From assembly GCF_002335745.1 (NCBI RefSeq), contig NZ_NIST01000001.1:5357525-5421524 (forward strand): DNA of 64,000 nt, in the 5' to 3' direction. Origin of the DNA: Evansella halocellulosilytica. GTDB taxonomy: Bacteria > Bacillota > Bacilli > Bacillales > Salisediminibacteriaceae. Each line of letters opens with the position of its first letter. The stretch's first letter is position 1. Below are positions 53,231-62,073 of the stretch, in pieces. The translations under genes were made by a program, and so were the position numbers. The notes under the pieces were generated by a model. The model did no database searches. It saw nothing but the letters and a program-made list of their open reading frames with translations, and was not told where the DNA came from.

Positions 53231-54078
53231 GAGACTACCCCCTTAAGCTTATGAAGGAACTCGGAAAAATCAGCTGAGTCTAGCACGTACTGTTCCATCC
53301 ACTGTTTATATGTGTCACGGTCTCGACTTATTCCGTCCCACTCTTTATAAAATTCATTGTCTCGATTCGAATAATCAAGAGCATATGACGGATATGTTCC
53401 ATTTGGCACGACTGATACAGCATGAACGATCGATGCTGGAATAAATACTGAATGTGGCTTCGGAATGAGTTCATCTACGACTTCCTCAACGGTGACGATC
53501 ACTCGATTTGCCGCAAATGCGGCTTCTTTTTGAATTCCGACGATCCCCCACATTTGAACGTTCCCTTGCCGGTCAGCTTGTTGAGCGTGGATAATCGTAA
53601 CATCTGGATGAATCGCTTTTACCGCAGTCACTCGTTCACCTGTAAATGGACATTCGATCAATGCTACATTTTCAGTACGGTGCAGAAGATCTGTACCTCT
53701 GTATCCTTTTAACACGGCAAAAGGCAAGTTTTGTGCGCCTGCAATATAACGGTTTGCAAGTCCTGCATGAGTATGTTCTTCAATGTCGAGCGCTCTAGGC
53801 CAACTTTTTTCTACAGCATCCCGAAAACGATGCAACGATCCAACACCTGGGTTGCCTCCCCATGAAAACACGAGTTTTTTAACAACACCCATTCCAATCA
53901 TCTGGTCATAAATAATATCTGGCGTTAAACGAATCAGAGTTAAATCTTGCTTTTGCTGACGGATAATCTCTTGTGCTGCCCCATGGGGAATAAGGTGAGT
54001 AAATCCTTCTAAGGCGATAGAGTCCCCATCTTGAATAATTGTTCGAACTGCTTCACGTATTGTCATGATTTCACCCAT
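53227..54078 (-). CDS. 3-oxoadipate CoA-transferase subunit A (CatI type)
   Basis: Partner subunit, 283 residues from ATG 54078 (AGGTGG 8 bases upstream; a GTG at 54090 also in frame). Family motifs: GDSIALEGFTHLIPHGAAQE, LVFSWGGNPGVGSLHRFRDA, EEHTHAGLANRYIAGAQNLP, PDVTIIHAQQADRQGNVQMW. Together A and B resemble CatI/CatJ and GctA/GctB rather than the fused PcaI/PcaJ. Membership in the aromatic operon makes 3-oxoadipate the probable substrate. Confidence 0.88.
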   Translation of the reverse strand: MGEIMTIREAVRTIIQDGDSIALEGFTHLIPHGAAQEIIRQQKQDLTLIRLTPDIIYDQMIGMGVVKKLVFSWGGNPGVGSLHRFRDAVEKSWPRALDIEEHTHAGLANRYIAGAQNLPFAVLKGYRGTDLLHRTENVALIECPFTGERVTAVKAIHPDVTIIHAQQADRQGNVQMWGIVGIQKEAAFAANRVIVTVEEVVDELIPKPHSVFIPASIVHAVSVVPNGTYPSYALDYSNRDNEFYKEWDGISRDRDTYKQWMEQYVLDSADFSEFLHKLKGVVS

Positions 54079-54275
54079 ACGTATGACCACCTATCTATGT
54101 CAAAAATGAATTTTTAAGTCGCCCTCCTATCGGCGACACTCTTTACCTGCGACGAGTAACGCGCAAAATTTCACCTTTTTAGAAAAGGGAAAGAAGAACC
54201 GCATTGGTCGATCATCGCATTCGTTAGCGTTTGACCACACAAGTTCTTCTTTCTGAAACGGATAGTTAAAAACAA
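54079..54275. repeat. Intergenic gap with repeat fragment and long hairpin
   Basis: CGCCCTCCTATCGGCGACAC with TTTACCTGCGACGAGTAA (54122-54163) is shared with 63400-63425. GAAAGAAGAAC (54189-54199) pairs with GTTCTTCTTTC (54243-54253) in a ~65-nt stem-loop between two cotranscribed genes, likely an mRNA processing or stability element. Confidence 0.55.
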
Positions 54276-55049
54276 CTATTTATTTTTAGCCGTTACATGT
54301 ACTGGACGCATTTCAAACTCAAGAGCTGCTGTCGTGTGGTCATCATGCTTTTGTAAATGACAAATGAGTGTATTACGAACACCATCAGCAACATCTGACT
54401 CAAGCCATTTATCTCCTTCGAAGAATACTTGAGTAATGAGCTCATCATGTCCTTCAGCACGGAAAATGAAGTGAAGATGTGCTGGACGGTAAGGATGAGA
54501 ATCAATGTGATCAAGGAACTCCCCTGTTGGTCCATCTGTTGGAATTTTATATGGTGCAGGAACAATCGTTTTTACCGTAAATCGTCCTTCTGCATCGGTT
54601 TTAAATTTTCCGCGTAAATTGTACTCTGGAATTCCTTCAGCAAAGTGTGAGTATTCACCGTCTGCATCCGCTTGCCACATGAATACATCTGTATTCCCTA
54701 GCGTCTTCCCTTCAGTCGATTTAACAACGCCTGTGAAATAAAAGACTTCGCCTTTCTCATCCGGCCGCATTGGCAGTTCGTACGGTTCGCTTAATTCAGG
54801 TTCGTTTTCAATGTAATACGGTCCTAAAAGTGACGGTTCAGTTCCAGGAAGATCTCCATACATTCCTTTTAATACGTGTGACTCAAAAAACACATCAGAA
54901 TAAAGCGGGATCTCCCCTGATAATCCTAGTCGATTAAACCAATCACAGAACTGGCGGTACTCTTCATGTGTAATCTTTTCCTCATCAATCAATTCGACCA
55001 CTTTTTGCGAAAACGCCTCGAAAATTTGTACGACTCTTTCGTTTGCCAT
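54276..55049 (-). CDS. Intradiol ring-cleavage dioxygenase (catechol or hydroxyquinol 1,2-dioxygenase)
   Basis: Opens the catechol ring between the two hydroxyls using Fe(III). 257 residues: N-terminal helical dimer region (~1-70), then the beta-sandwich with ligands Tyr in LLGPYYIENEPE, Tyr in PEYNLRGKFKTD and the His pair in RPAHLHFIFRA. Length is slightly short for the family (~280-310). RBS GGGGAGGAC. The cycloisomerase in the operon favours catechol over hydroxyquinol. Confidence 0.9.
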   Translation of the reverse strand: MANERVVQIFEAFSQKVVELIDEEKITHEEYRQFCDWFNRLGLSGEIPLYSDVFFESHVLKGMYGDLPGTEPSLLGPYYIENEPELSEPYELPMRPDEKGEVFYFTGVVKSTEGKTLGNTDVFMWQADADGEYSHFAEGIPEYNLRGKFKTDAEGRFTVKTIVPAPYKIPTDGPTGEFLDHIDSHPYRPAHLHFIFRAEGHDELITQVFFEGDKWLESDVADGVRNTLICHLQKHDDHTTAALEFEMRPVHVTAKNK

Positions 55050-55108
55050 GTGTAAGTCCTCCCCTTTATGAATAAATATTTTAAAAATGTTTATCGGTCG
55101 TGATCACG

Positions 55109-56659
55109 TTAATGATTTTTAAAGAAGTTCACATCATCCGGGTTTATCCACGTTGAATTCGTCCACCCGTCTAGGTCATAGTCATCCATACACTGTTGCG
55201 CAAAGTCTTCGAAGTACTTTGCCTCGCCGCTCATATTTGCAACGACTAAGTTTTCAATTCGTGTATTTTCGTGGTTTCCTGAATAGTTCCTTTCGTACAA
55301 TTCGTGTCTGCCGCCATAGTCGGTACCAACTGCATCCCAAAGTAATTTAATGACTTTGATTTTCTCCAATGCCTCAATATCATTTGACCCTCGGTAAAGT
55401 TGATCAATATAATGTCTCAGCTCAGGATTTTTAAAGTCACTTGCACTTGAAGGCTGCACAATTAAACTTCCGGCAACGACCGTTTCAATGATCTCTTTTA
55501 CACGCGACCATCCTTGTGCCATAAATACTCTGTACGAAAGACCATAATTAATATTTGGGAGCACCGTACCATTTGCACCCGGATTCGGATTTAATGCCAT
55601 CGCATCACTCATCGACCAGAACATGTTACGCCAAGCGACGACCTCTCCAATGTTTGCCTGGACTCCACGGAACTGATCTGTACCATTTGCTTTCAACGCT
55701 TTTAATAACAACCCAGTCATAAAGTCTAATTTAACCGCTAACCGAGTGACTCCGTGAAATGTAAAACGGTGAAGAAAGCCGCTCTCTGGGAAAAATCCAT
55801 TTGCTTTTTCTAAATCTCTATAAATCAACACATTTTCCCAAGGAATTAATGCCTTATCAAAAATGAGGACAGCGTCATTTTCATCAAAACGGCTGCTTAA
55901 TGGATAATCAAACGGACTGCCCATAACTGCAGCATTCATTTCATAAGAAGGTCTTGAAACCAGTTTCACCCCAGGCGTATCCATTTTGGCTACAAAAACG
56001 AGGGCGAATTCTTCTTTTTGAATTGGCATCGGGCCGTAATGGGCGACGAAGTTATAATTCGTTAGTGCAGATCCTGTCGCGACCATTTTTGCTCCGCTAA
56101 CTAATATTCCTTCATCAGTCTCACCGACGACTTTCACAAAAACATCAGAAACTTCATCAATCGGCTTGTTTCGATCTACAGGTGGATTAATAATCGCATG
56201 GTTAAAATACCAGTTACGCTCTTGCGCTTCTTTGTACCATTTTTTTGCATTTTCTTCATAAGGAGCATAATATCCCGGGTTTGCTCCTAAAGTAGCGAGA
56301 AATGCTGCTTTATAATCTGGGGAACGCCCCATCTGGCCATATGTCATTTTCGACCATTCTGCAATGGCATCACGCGTTTTCAACAATTCTTCGGGACTCG
56401 TATCGTTTTGGAAAAATCGTTGTGTGAATCCTCCATTTCCAGTATCTGTTTCACGTGTCAACGTATCTTTCGTCTCTGGGTCATGCAAGGCATCATAAAG
56501 CCTCGCGATTGAACGTGCTGAATTCCGGAATGCCGGGTGTGTCGTAACGTCTTCAACGCGTTCCCCATTCAACCAAATTTCCCGTCCATCCTTTAAACTT
56601 GCTAAATACTCCTCACCCGTTAATGGCCTTTTCAACTTCTGCTTTTCCTCTGTAGACAT
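55109..56659 (-). CDS. HpaB-type flavin monooxygenase, oxygenase component
   Basis: Hydroxylates a phenol at the ortho position with reduced FAD from a separate reductase. 516 residues from ATG 56659 (GGGGAGGG upstream); an in-frame ATG 24 bases up is unlikely. Family blocks: [89 protein letters not shown], and [20 protein letters not shown]. Known members act on 4-hydroxyphenylacetate, chlorophenols or phenol. No HpaC reductase is encoded nearby. First gene of the aromatic operon; a cre box overlaps its promoter region. Confidence 0.92.
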   Translation of the reverse strand: MSTEEKQKLKRPLTGEEYLASLKDGREIWLNGERVEDVTTHPAFRNSARSIARLYDALHDPETKDTLTRETDTGNGGFTQRFFQNDTSPEELLKTRDAIAEWSKMTYGQMGRSPDYKAAFLATLGANPGYYAPYEENAKKWYKEAQERNWYFNHAIINPPVDRNKPIDEVSDVFVKVVGETDEGILVSGAKMVATGSALTNYNFVAHYGPMPIQKEEFALVFVAKMDTPGVKLVSRPSYEMNAAVMGSPFDYPLSSRFDENDAVLIFDKALIPWENVLIYRDLEKANGFFPESGFLHRFTFHGVTRLAVKLDFMTGLLLKALKANGTDQFRGVQANIGEVVAWRNMFWSMSDAMALNPNPGANGTVLPNINYGLSYRVFMAQGWSRVKEIIETVVAGSLIVQPSSASDFKNPELRHYIDQLYRGSNDIEALEKIKVIKLLWDAVGTDYGGRHELYERNYSGNHENTRIENLVVANMSGEAKYFEDFAQQCMDDYDLDGWTNSTWINPDDVNFFKNH

Positions 56660-56692
56660 GTTCTTCCCTCCCCTTAAAATCACCAGCCTAAA

Positions 56693-56706
56693 TGTAAGCG
56701 CTTTCT
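56693..56706. promoter_or_regulatory. cre box of the aromatic operon
   Basis: TGTAAGCGCTTTCT fits the CcpA consensus (last base T is allowed as W); 34 bases before the monooxygenase start. Predicts carbon catabolite repression. Confidence 0.8.
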
Positions 56707-56984
56707 ATTTACAATGATAGTAACTGGGCTCAATATTTTGAACCGCAAAAATGTAAGGAAATCATCCGAAAGACTAGCAGTTTTTTAAACATCGTGAGCG
56801 TCTGAATAAGGCATACGTGACTACTTAATAGGAAATGTTGTGATCGGTCGAGGTGAAAATGGAGGTGGAGATCGAGGTGGGTTTACTTACAATGATCCTA
56901 GTTAAGAGATAAATCCTGATTTTCGCGGACAAATCACTATTTTCAATTGACAAACCAAAATCCAATCAAGCCCGACTCAACTAC

Positions 56985-57021
56985 AAAAGGCTTTGCGTCG
57001 AATAGCCACGCAAAGCCTTTT
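56985..57021 (-). terminator. Terminator of the aromatic regulator gene
   Basis: 14-bp stem AAAAGGCTTTGCGT / ACGCAAAGCCTTTT, 7 bases after the regulator stop; T-runs on both sides, so it may shield the operon in both directions. Confidence 0.85.
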
Positions 57022-57027
57022 AACGAA

Positions 57028-58833
57028 TCAAAATTTGAGTTCTTCATTATTGATGATTTTTAATGTAAAATAGATTTTTGTCGCGAGCTGGCAATTAAAG
57101 CGCCCCGCCCCCGTTTTCAGATCAATATCACATAAAGACTCTATTTTATCGATGCGATACCGCAGTCCAGCAATGGAGAGGTGAAGGTCATTTGCCGTTT
57201 GCTGCAAATTTCCATTATGATCTAAGTATGATTTTAACGTAATCAGAAAGTTGCCGCCGTTGTCTTGATCGTATTCGACAAGCTTTCCAATCGTTTGCTT
57301 GTAGAACATAATTAACTCTTCCTGGTCTCCACTTTTTAGAAATAAAATGATCGGCTCAAGTTCCTCATATTTCGCATATTTACTCGCAATCGGATACGTT
57401 AATTGGACAAAATCACAGATCCGAACCGCATCACGGTAGCTTTTTCCTAACATAGAAATACAGTCAATTTTTCGGCCAGACCCTAAGTACACTTTCACAT
57501 CGTTCAGCTTGTCGCTCACTACTTTCATCATTTCTTCATATAACAAATCCGTCCCGTTCATTTCGTTTGCGAGAAAAATAATATACCCCTCTTTTAAGAA
57601 AATATCTGTCTTTGGATATTTAGCTAAAAGTACATTCATCACATCGTTGATAGCACCCTTCGGAGATACTTTCAGCGTCATAACACGAAGCGGCTCGCTT
57701 GGATTAAAGTCAAAAATATGGGCCATTCTCCTTAACGAAACTTCATCTAAATCTCTGCTCTTTATCATTTCATCGAAAAAATCTTCTTTCTTTTTCCAAA
57801 TCGATTCAGTTAACTTGCGTTGATGAAACATCTGAATCGTACAAACCATTAATGCTCGTTTCACAATCATTTCTTCCCGTTGACTCAATGAATGATTACC
57901 GATCACGATCAGCCTTCCAAGTTTTAGCTGGTGACCCGTAATGTGAAAAGACTGTACGTGCTTCTCATCTGTCCAAGGACTCTCTTCACTCTTTTTACAC
58001 CAATGATCATAGACGGCTTTATCTTCTTGATCGTGAAAAAATGAAGCATGCACCTCGCCTAAATGGTCAATAATGACCGTACGTTTTAGTACATTTGCAA
58101 TCAACTTCGTCGTATCATTAATATCCAGATCTTTTAATAGTAAGTCTGTTAATTGATCTTGAATTTGTTCTGAAGCAAGAATATCCTCATTTAATTGTTT
58201 AATTTCTAAATATGCATGGTCGAGAACGGATTGTAACGATTGTGTTTTATAATACGTTAAGTCCTGTAAATATTCACCTGAACAGTCATTAACCGTTTCT
58301 GCAACGAAATAACAGTAAGGGTCCCCTTTCCCTTTACAATATTTTTCGTGGACTACCACTTCTTTACCGAATGTTTTTGTCAAAAAACCACTCGCATAAC
58401 CGACAAGAATCCAGCAAACTGATTCTTCGTTTGTGCCAAAATGAGAAAGGTGCTCAGCAGCTTCAAACGAGTTTCTCCAGTAGCCAGTAAAGTATAGTCG
58501 TTCGTCATCACTCTCAAGTATATCCGGCTCTACAGTTACGATCCCTTCTAACGTATGAAGCGATGGGCCAGACAAAAGTAGTTCTTCCTTCGATTCCCAC
58601 TGATACTTTTCTAACATGATTTCTCCGTCTCTATATCCGCACGCCCAGCCATATCTCAGAAGGAATCCTTTTGCCCGTTCAACGCTTAACGTATTAATCA
58701 GATCACGTCTCAAAATCCCAAGAGCTTCTACAGACATCAAAACCATTCTTTTATCATGAAGCATAATTGTCCCTGTCCGAGGGTTTATATCAATTAAGTC
58801 ATGAAATAACAATTGATGGCCTTTGACTGTCAC
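57028..58833 (-). CDS. XylR_N-V4R-PucR-type regulator of aromatic degradation
   Basis: 601 residues from GTG 58833 (GGAGGAGAGA upstream). N-terminal XylR_N aromatic sensor (LFHDLIDINPRTGTIMLHDK), V4R domain (GTNEESVCWILVGYASGFLT, EKYCKGKGDPYCYFVAE), linker with a helical coil, a CdaR-type GGDEF-like region, and a C-terminal PucR helix-turn-helix (LKSYLDHNGNLQQTANDLHL, SIAGLRYRIDKIESLCDIDL). XylR_N/V4R is best known from sigma-54 activators of toluene and phenol pathways; here the sigma-54 AAA+ domain is replaced by a PucR output, as found in Gram-positives. Likely activates the operon on a phenolic effector. Confidence 0.88.
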   Translation of the reverse strand: MTVKGHQLLFHDLIDINPRTGTIMLHDKRMVLMSVEALGILRRDLINTLSVERAKGFLLRYGWACGYRDGEIMLEKYQWESKEELLLSGPSLHTLEGIVTVEPDILESDDERLYFTGYWRNSFEAAEHLSHFGTNEESVCWILVGYASGFLTKTFGKEVVVHEKYCKGKGDPYCYFVAETVNDCSGEYLQDLTYYKTQSLQSVLDHAYLEIKQLNEDILASEQIQDQLTDLLLKDLDINDTTKLIANVLKRTVIIDHLGEVHASFFHDQEDKAVYDHWCKKSEESPWTDEKHVQSFHITGHQLKLGRLIVIGNHSLSQREEMIVKRALMVCTIQMFHQRKLTESIWKKKEDFFDEMIKSRDLDEVSLRRMAHIFDFNPSEPLRVMTLKVSPKGAINDVMNVLLAKYPKTDIFLKEGYIIFLANEMNGTDLLYEEMMKVVSDKLNDVKVYLGSGRKIDCISMLGKSYRDAVRICDFVQLTYPIASKYAKYEELEPIILFLKSGDQEELIMFYKQTIGKLVEYDQDNGGNFLITLKSYLDHNGNLQQTANDLHLSIAGLRYRIDKIESLCDIDLKTGAGRFNCQLATKIYFTLKIINNEELKF

Positions 58834-58959
58834 ACTCTCTCCTCCCCCCACCATCTCGTACGCTCTTTTTTTATTTTTATGAGTTTGATCGTCCTGAAAA
58901 GGATGACCCCGCCGTCCATTTTACCCCTTTTATATATTCAATAAACGATTTCTTCTCTT

Positions 58960-59371
58960 CTATTTCCTCGTAAATTTCACAATAAATTTTTTCGCTAACG
59001 TTTTTTCATTTTCTAGAGTCGATGTCATTTTTCCCCCGTAAAATATAACGTCTTCAACCTTCTCAACATCAACAGTCACGAACTTAAATTTGACGTATTT
59101 GACACCCTTCCTTTTCCAGTAAGATGGTAACAATTCTCAGGTCCAATAACATGCACCATGATATACTCATTTGCCTCAGCATTTTTCACATTTCCCACAC
59201 GATCACCAATCGTAAATCTGAGTCCCTGTTATCTGTAAGCGCTTTCAACTAAAAAATGCAAGTAACATTATCATTGTTTAATTCAGCATCGAACGTAATG
59301 AATGACACAAGCCTTTCCTCTTGTAAAAAATGCATCGTATCATCCGTTAAATGAGCTTTCACTTTCACCAT
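58960..59371 (-). pseudogene. Decayed pyridoxamine 5'-phosphate oxidase-like gene
   Basis: From ATG 59371 (GGAGGGGGT upstream) the minus strand reads MVKVKAHLTDDTMHFLQEER, LVSFITFDAELNNDNVTCIF, then a TAG stop where family members have Trp. Another frame continues RFTIGDRVGNVKNAEANEYI, MVHVIGPENCYHLTGKGRV; a third gives KYVKFKFVTVDVEKVEDVIF and YGGKMTSTLENEKTLAKKF to a stop at 58960. So one nonsense and at least two frameshifts; total span suits the ~140-residue family. A cre box lies inside it. Confidence 0.75.
59234..59247. promoter_or_regulatory. cre-like box within the pseudogene
   Basis: TGTAAGCGCTTTCA matches the cre consensus in full. It lies in a decayed coding region, upstream of no minus-strand gene within 400 bases, and could be a roadblock, a chance match, or a relic. 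Confidence 0.45.
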
Positions 59372-59622
59372 ATACCCCCTCCTCCGTTTTCAACAACCTA
59401 ATCAAATAAAGTCCTAGAAATTAAGTTTAATTTATAGTTCTTTTCACTATTTCAACATCCAATATAAATTGTACCAATTTTCTGTCATTAGATAAACCTT
59501 AAATTCATACAGTAAATTCAATATCAACGATCTTTTTTTGCTGGAGGTGTTGAGAGAGTAAGAGAGAATAGTATATACATAAATTTATTGACATTTTTCG
59601 AAAAAGTGAAGGAGGCAGTTAC

Positions 59623-60093
59623 ATGAAAATTGTTCAAGCTACAACGAAAGATGCCGAGAAAATACTTGAAATTCAAAAACAAGCTTACGTACGAGAAGCG
59701 ATTACATATAACAATTATGAAATTGCTCCACTCATTGAAACGTTGGATGAAGTTCTCGAAGACTTTCAAACAAAAGTTATTTTCAAAGCGGTTATTGACT
59801 GGAACATCGTTGGTTCTGTAAGAGGATTTGTCGAAGATGACGTCTGCTATGTCGAAAGGCTAATGGTCTCTCCCTCATACCAAGGAAGAGGCTTCGGTAA
59901 ATCGTTAATGAAACAGTTAGAATCATATTTCATTGAAGACTGCATTCGTTTTGATTTATATACAGGATCTAAAAGCATAACGAATCTCCGTTTTTACGAA
60001 TCAATTGGCTATAAGCCATACAAAACGGAAATGATTCGCGAAAATATTGATTTTGTCTTTATGGAAAAGGAAAATATAAAAAATATCGAGTAA
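59623..60093 (+). CDS. GNAT-family N-acetyltransferase
   Basis: 156 residues with the GNAT fold: VQATTKDAEKILEIQKQAY at the start, the acetyl-CoA loop RLMVSPSYQGRGFGKSLMKQ (QGRGFG motif), and LYTGSKSITNLRFYESIGYK at the end. Acetylates a small molecule or protein amine; substrate unknown. RBS GAAGGAGG precedes the ATG. Single gene with terminator. Confidence 0.92.
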   Translation: MKIVQATTKDAEKILEIQKQAYVREAITYNNYEIAPLIETLDEVLEDFQTKVIFKAVIDWNIVGSVRGFVEDDVCYVERLMVSPSYQGRGFGKSLMKQLESYFIEDCIRFDLYTGSKSITNLRFYESIGYKPYKTEMIRENIDFVFMEKENIKNIE

Positions 60094-60099
60094 TAGTTG

Positions 60100-60137
60100 A
60101 AAAGCCAGAAATCGATCGAATAAGGTTTCTGGCTTTT
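60100..60137 (+). terminator. Terminator of the GNAT gene
   Basis: 12-bp stem AAAAGCCAGAAA / TTTCTGGCTTTT just after the stop codon. Confidence 0.85.
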
Positions 60138-60246
60138 CTTTAACCGACGTAACATCAATCATTTCCCGAGAAATAATGTTGATTCGACACGTTCATCTTA
60201 TTAGGACTACGAATTATGAGTGTTAAAATAGATGACGTTCGTTTAT

Positions 60247-62061
60247 TTATCTTTCGTCATTTAACGGTAAACTGATTTTAAAGGTTGTTCCTTCATGAGA
60301 GGTTGACAAAAGTTCGATTTTCCCGCAATGGTTTGCAATAATTCTCTGAACAATCGTTAAGCCGAGACCTGTCCCGGCCTCTTTAGAAGTTAAAAATGGT
60401 TCAAACAATGATTGCTGAATTTTTTTAGGAACTCCCGGACCTGTATCATGGAAATAAATATCATAATTTTTTTGATTTACTTTCGTATGAACCGATATCG
60501 TACCTTCTCCGTCCATCGCTTCTACACTATTTCGAATTAAGTTATGGAACACTTGCTTCATTTGTTTTACATCAATGAAAAGTGGCACACAGTCAAATTG
60601 TATATCAAACTCTACCTCTTCACTTCCAATCGCTTGAGTAATTAAAGGAAGAATATCATCAATTAAGTCTTCCAAATACGCTTCCTTTGTCACCGGTGCA
60701 CTTGGTTTCGTTAATAATAGCATCTCTTCAATGATTGAATTAATCCGATCAAGCTCCTTCATTAGCAATGGCAAGTAGTATTTTTCTTGTTCGCTTTCAG
60801 AAAGTGATTGTTTCATTAATTCGAGGAACCCATCAATTACCGCTAAAGGATTACGAATTTCATGGGCTGCACCAGCAGCAAGCTCACCGACTAAAGCTAA
60901 CTTCTCTGTCTGATGCATTTTCTTCTCAAGCTCCTCTGTTTCGGTAATGTCAACAAAGTAAAAAATTCTTCCAATTACTTCGTTTGTTTGGTCCATCAGC
61001 TCCGATTGAGAGACAAGTAAAGATTGCTTCGATTCCTCGGTTTCAAATGAAACCTTTACGTTTTGGACAATGCTTTTAGACGCAACAATATTCCAAAAAT
61101 CTTCATTTTCACTTTTATCGGGATGTCTAATTTTTTCTTTTACTGAATCCGGTGCATTCCCTAACATTTTTTTCGCTGTATTGTTAAGGGTAAAATCAGA
61201 TGTTTCTGTCCCAATCGTCATTATGCCAATCGGTAAAGAGTTTAAAATTTGTTCACGGTAAATCTTATCGTTTAAAATTGTGTTAAACGATTCCTTTAGA
61301 CGTGAGGACATTTTGTTTATAGAAGTCGTTAAAAGCTGCAGTTCTAATTGTTCTGCCTCTGGAATTGACAATCCATACTGTCCATCAGCAATGTCCCCGA
61401 CTTTTTCCACCATATTTTCTACCGGATGTGTCAATTTATTACTAATACGGTAAGCAAAAATAAACGATAAAATAATCGCTAATGCCGTTAAAAAGATTAA
61501 TAAAACTAATGATTTTTCTATTATGGAAGAAAATTGATCTGTATGGTCATCTAGCGTATGAAATACTTCTAGTCTTTCATCAGCTAAGCTGCTTTGTAAA
61601 TCAATGATGTCTGGCAAATACTGGTCAACAATATAATCAGCTGCAGCTTCATGGTCATTCATTTCAATTAAGCCGGCAACATTGTTCGTCACCTTAAAAT
61701 CTAGTAAATCGATTTCCCTTTGATAATCTTTTAAACTGTCTGGCACTGTTCCGTATTCATTTTTTATCGTATCTTCATGCGAACTTATCCCATATGAATT
61801 ATAGGTTGTAACAAACTCACAGCAAAAATCATTACTAATTGCTGTTTCCACCATGTATTCTTTTACCTTCAATTCCTCTTCCCAATGAGAGAGCCAAACG
61901 AGCTCAGGTATGTTTGTTTCTTTTACTTCAGTGCTAACTTCGTTAATATCATTAATCGACTGTGTGAGAATTAAAGAAAAGCTGCTTAATAACAACGTAA
62001 TGAATAGGAGAACAAACAATATTTTACTGCGAAAAGACATATTTTTTACGACGTTTTTCAT
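60247..62061 (-). CDS. Membrane sensor histidine kinase paired with a BMP protein
   Basis: 604 residues: membrane segment ~13-33, extracellular helical sensor (~34-180), second membrane segment (~183-203), HAMP (YRISNKLTHPVENMVEKVGD), PAS (~265-370), HisKA with HEIRNPLAVIDGFLEL (phospho-His), and ATPase (HNLIRNSVEAMD, DTGPGVPK, TGLGLTIVQRI). Start ATG has AGGAG upstream, 12 bases after the BMP gene stop. No response regulator is next to it. The sensor domain contains CysCys in SNDFCCEFV, which could be redox-active or a disulfide. Confidence 0.92.
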   Translation of the reverse strand: MKNVVKNMSFRSKILFVLLFITLLLSSFSLILTQSINDINEVSTEVKETNIPELVWLSHWEEELKVKEYMVETAISNDFCCEFVTTYNSYGISSHEDTIKNEYGTVPDSLKDYQREIDLLDFKVTNNVAGLIEMNDHEAAADYIVDQYLPDIIDLQSSLADERLEVFHTLDDHTDQFSSIIEKSLVLLIFLTALAIILSFIFAYRISNKLTHPVENMVEKVGDIADGQYGLSIPEAEQLELQLLTTSINKMSSRLKESFNTILNDKIYREQILNSLPIGIMTIGTETSDFTLNNTAKKMLGNAPDSVKEKIRHPDKSENEDFWNIVASKSIVQNVKVSFETEESKQSLLVSQSELMDQTNEVIGRIFYFVDITETEELEKKMHQTEKLALVGELAAGAAHEIRNPLAVIDGFLELMKQSLSESEQEKYYLPLLMKELDRINSIIEEMLLLTKPSAPVTKEAYLEDLIDDILPLITQAIGSEEVEFDIQFDCVPLFIDVKQMKQVFHNLIRNSVEAMDGEGTISVHTKVNQKNYDIYFHDTGPGVPKKIQQSLFEPFLTSKEAGTGLGLTIVQRIIANHCGKIELLSTSHEGTTFKISLPLNDER

Positions 62062-62073
62062 AATTTTTCTCCT

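Larger units (their letters stand above)
56660..57027. promoter_or_regulatory. Promoter region of the aromatic operon
   Basis: Holds the cre box (56693-56706), a purine-rich repeat GGTCGAGGTGAAAATGGAGG with GATCGAGGTGGG (56838-56881), a short GATAAA/GACAAA array (56905-56955) like that at 38364, and the terminator of the regulator gene. No gene. Confidence 0.6.

Noticed and set aside
54276-55049. Hydroxyquinol pathway for the dioxygenase
   Set aside because: That route needs a maleylacetate reductase, which is absent, while a muconate-type cycloisomerase is present; catechol is favoured but not proven.
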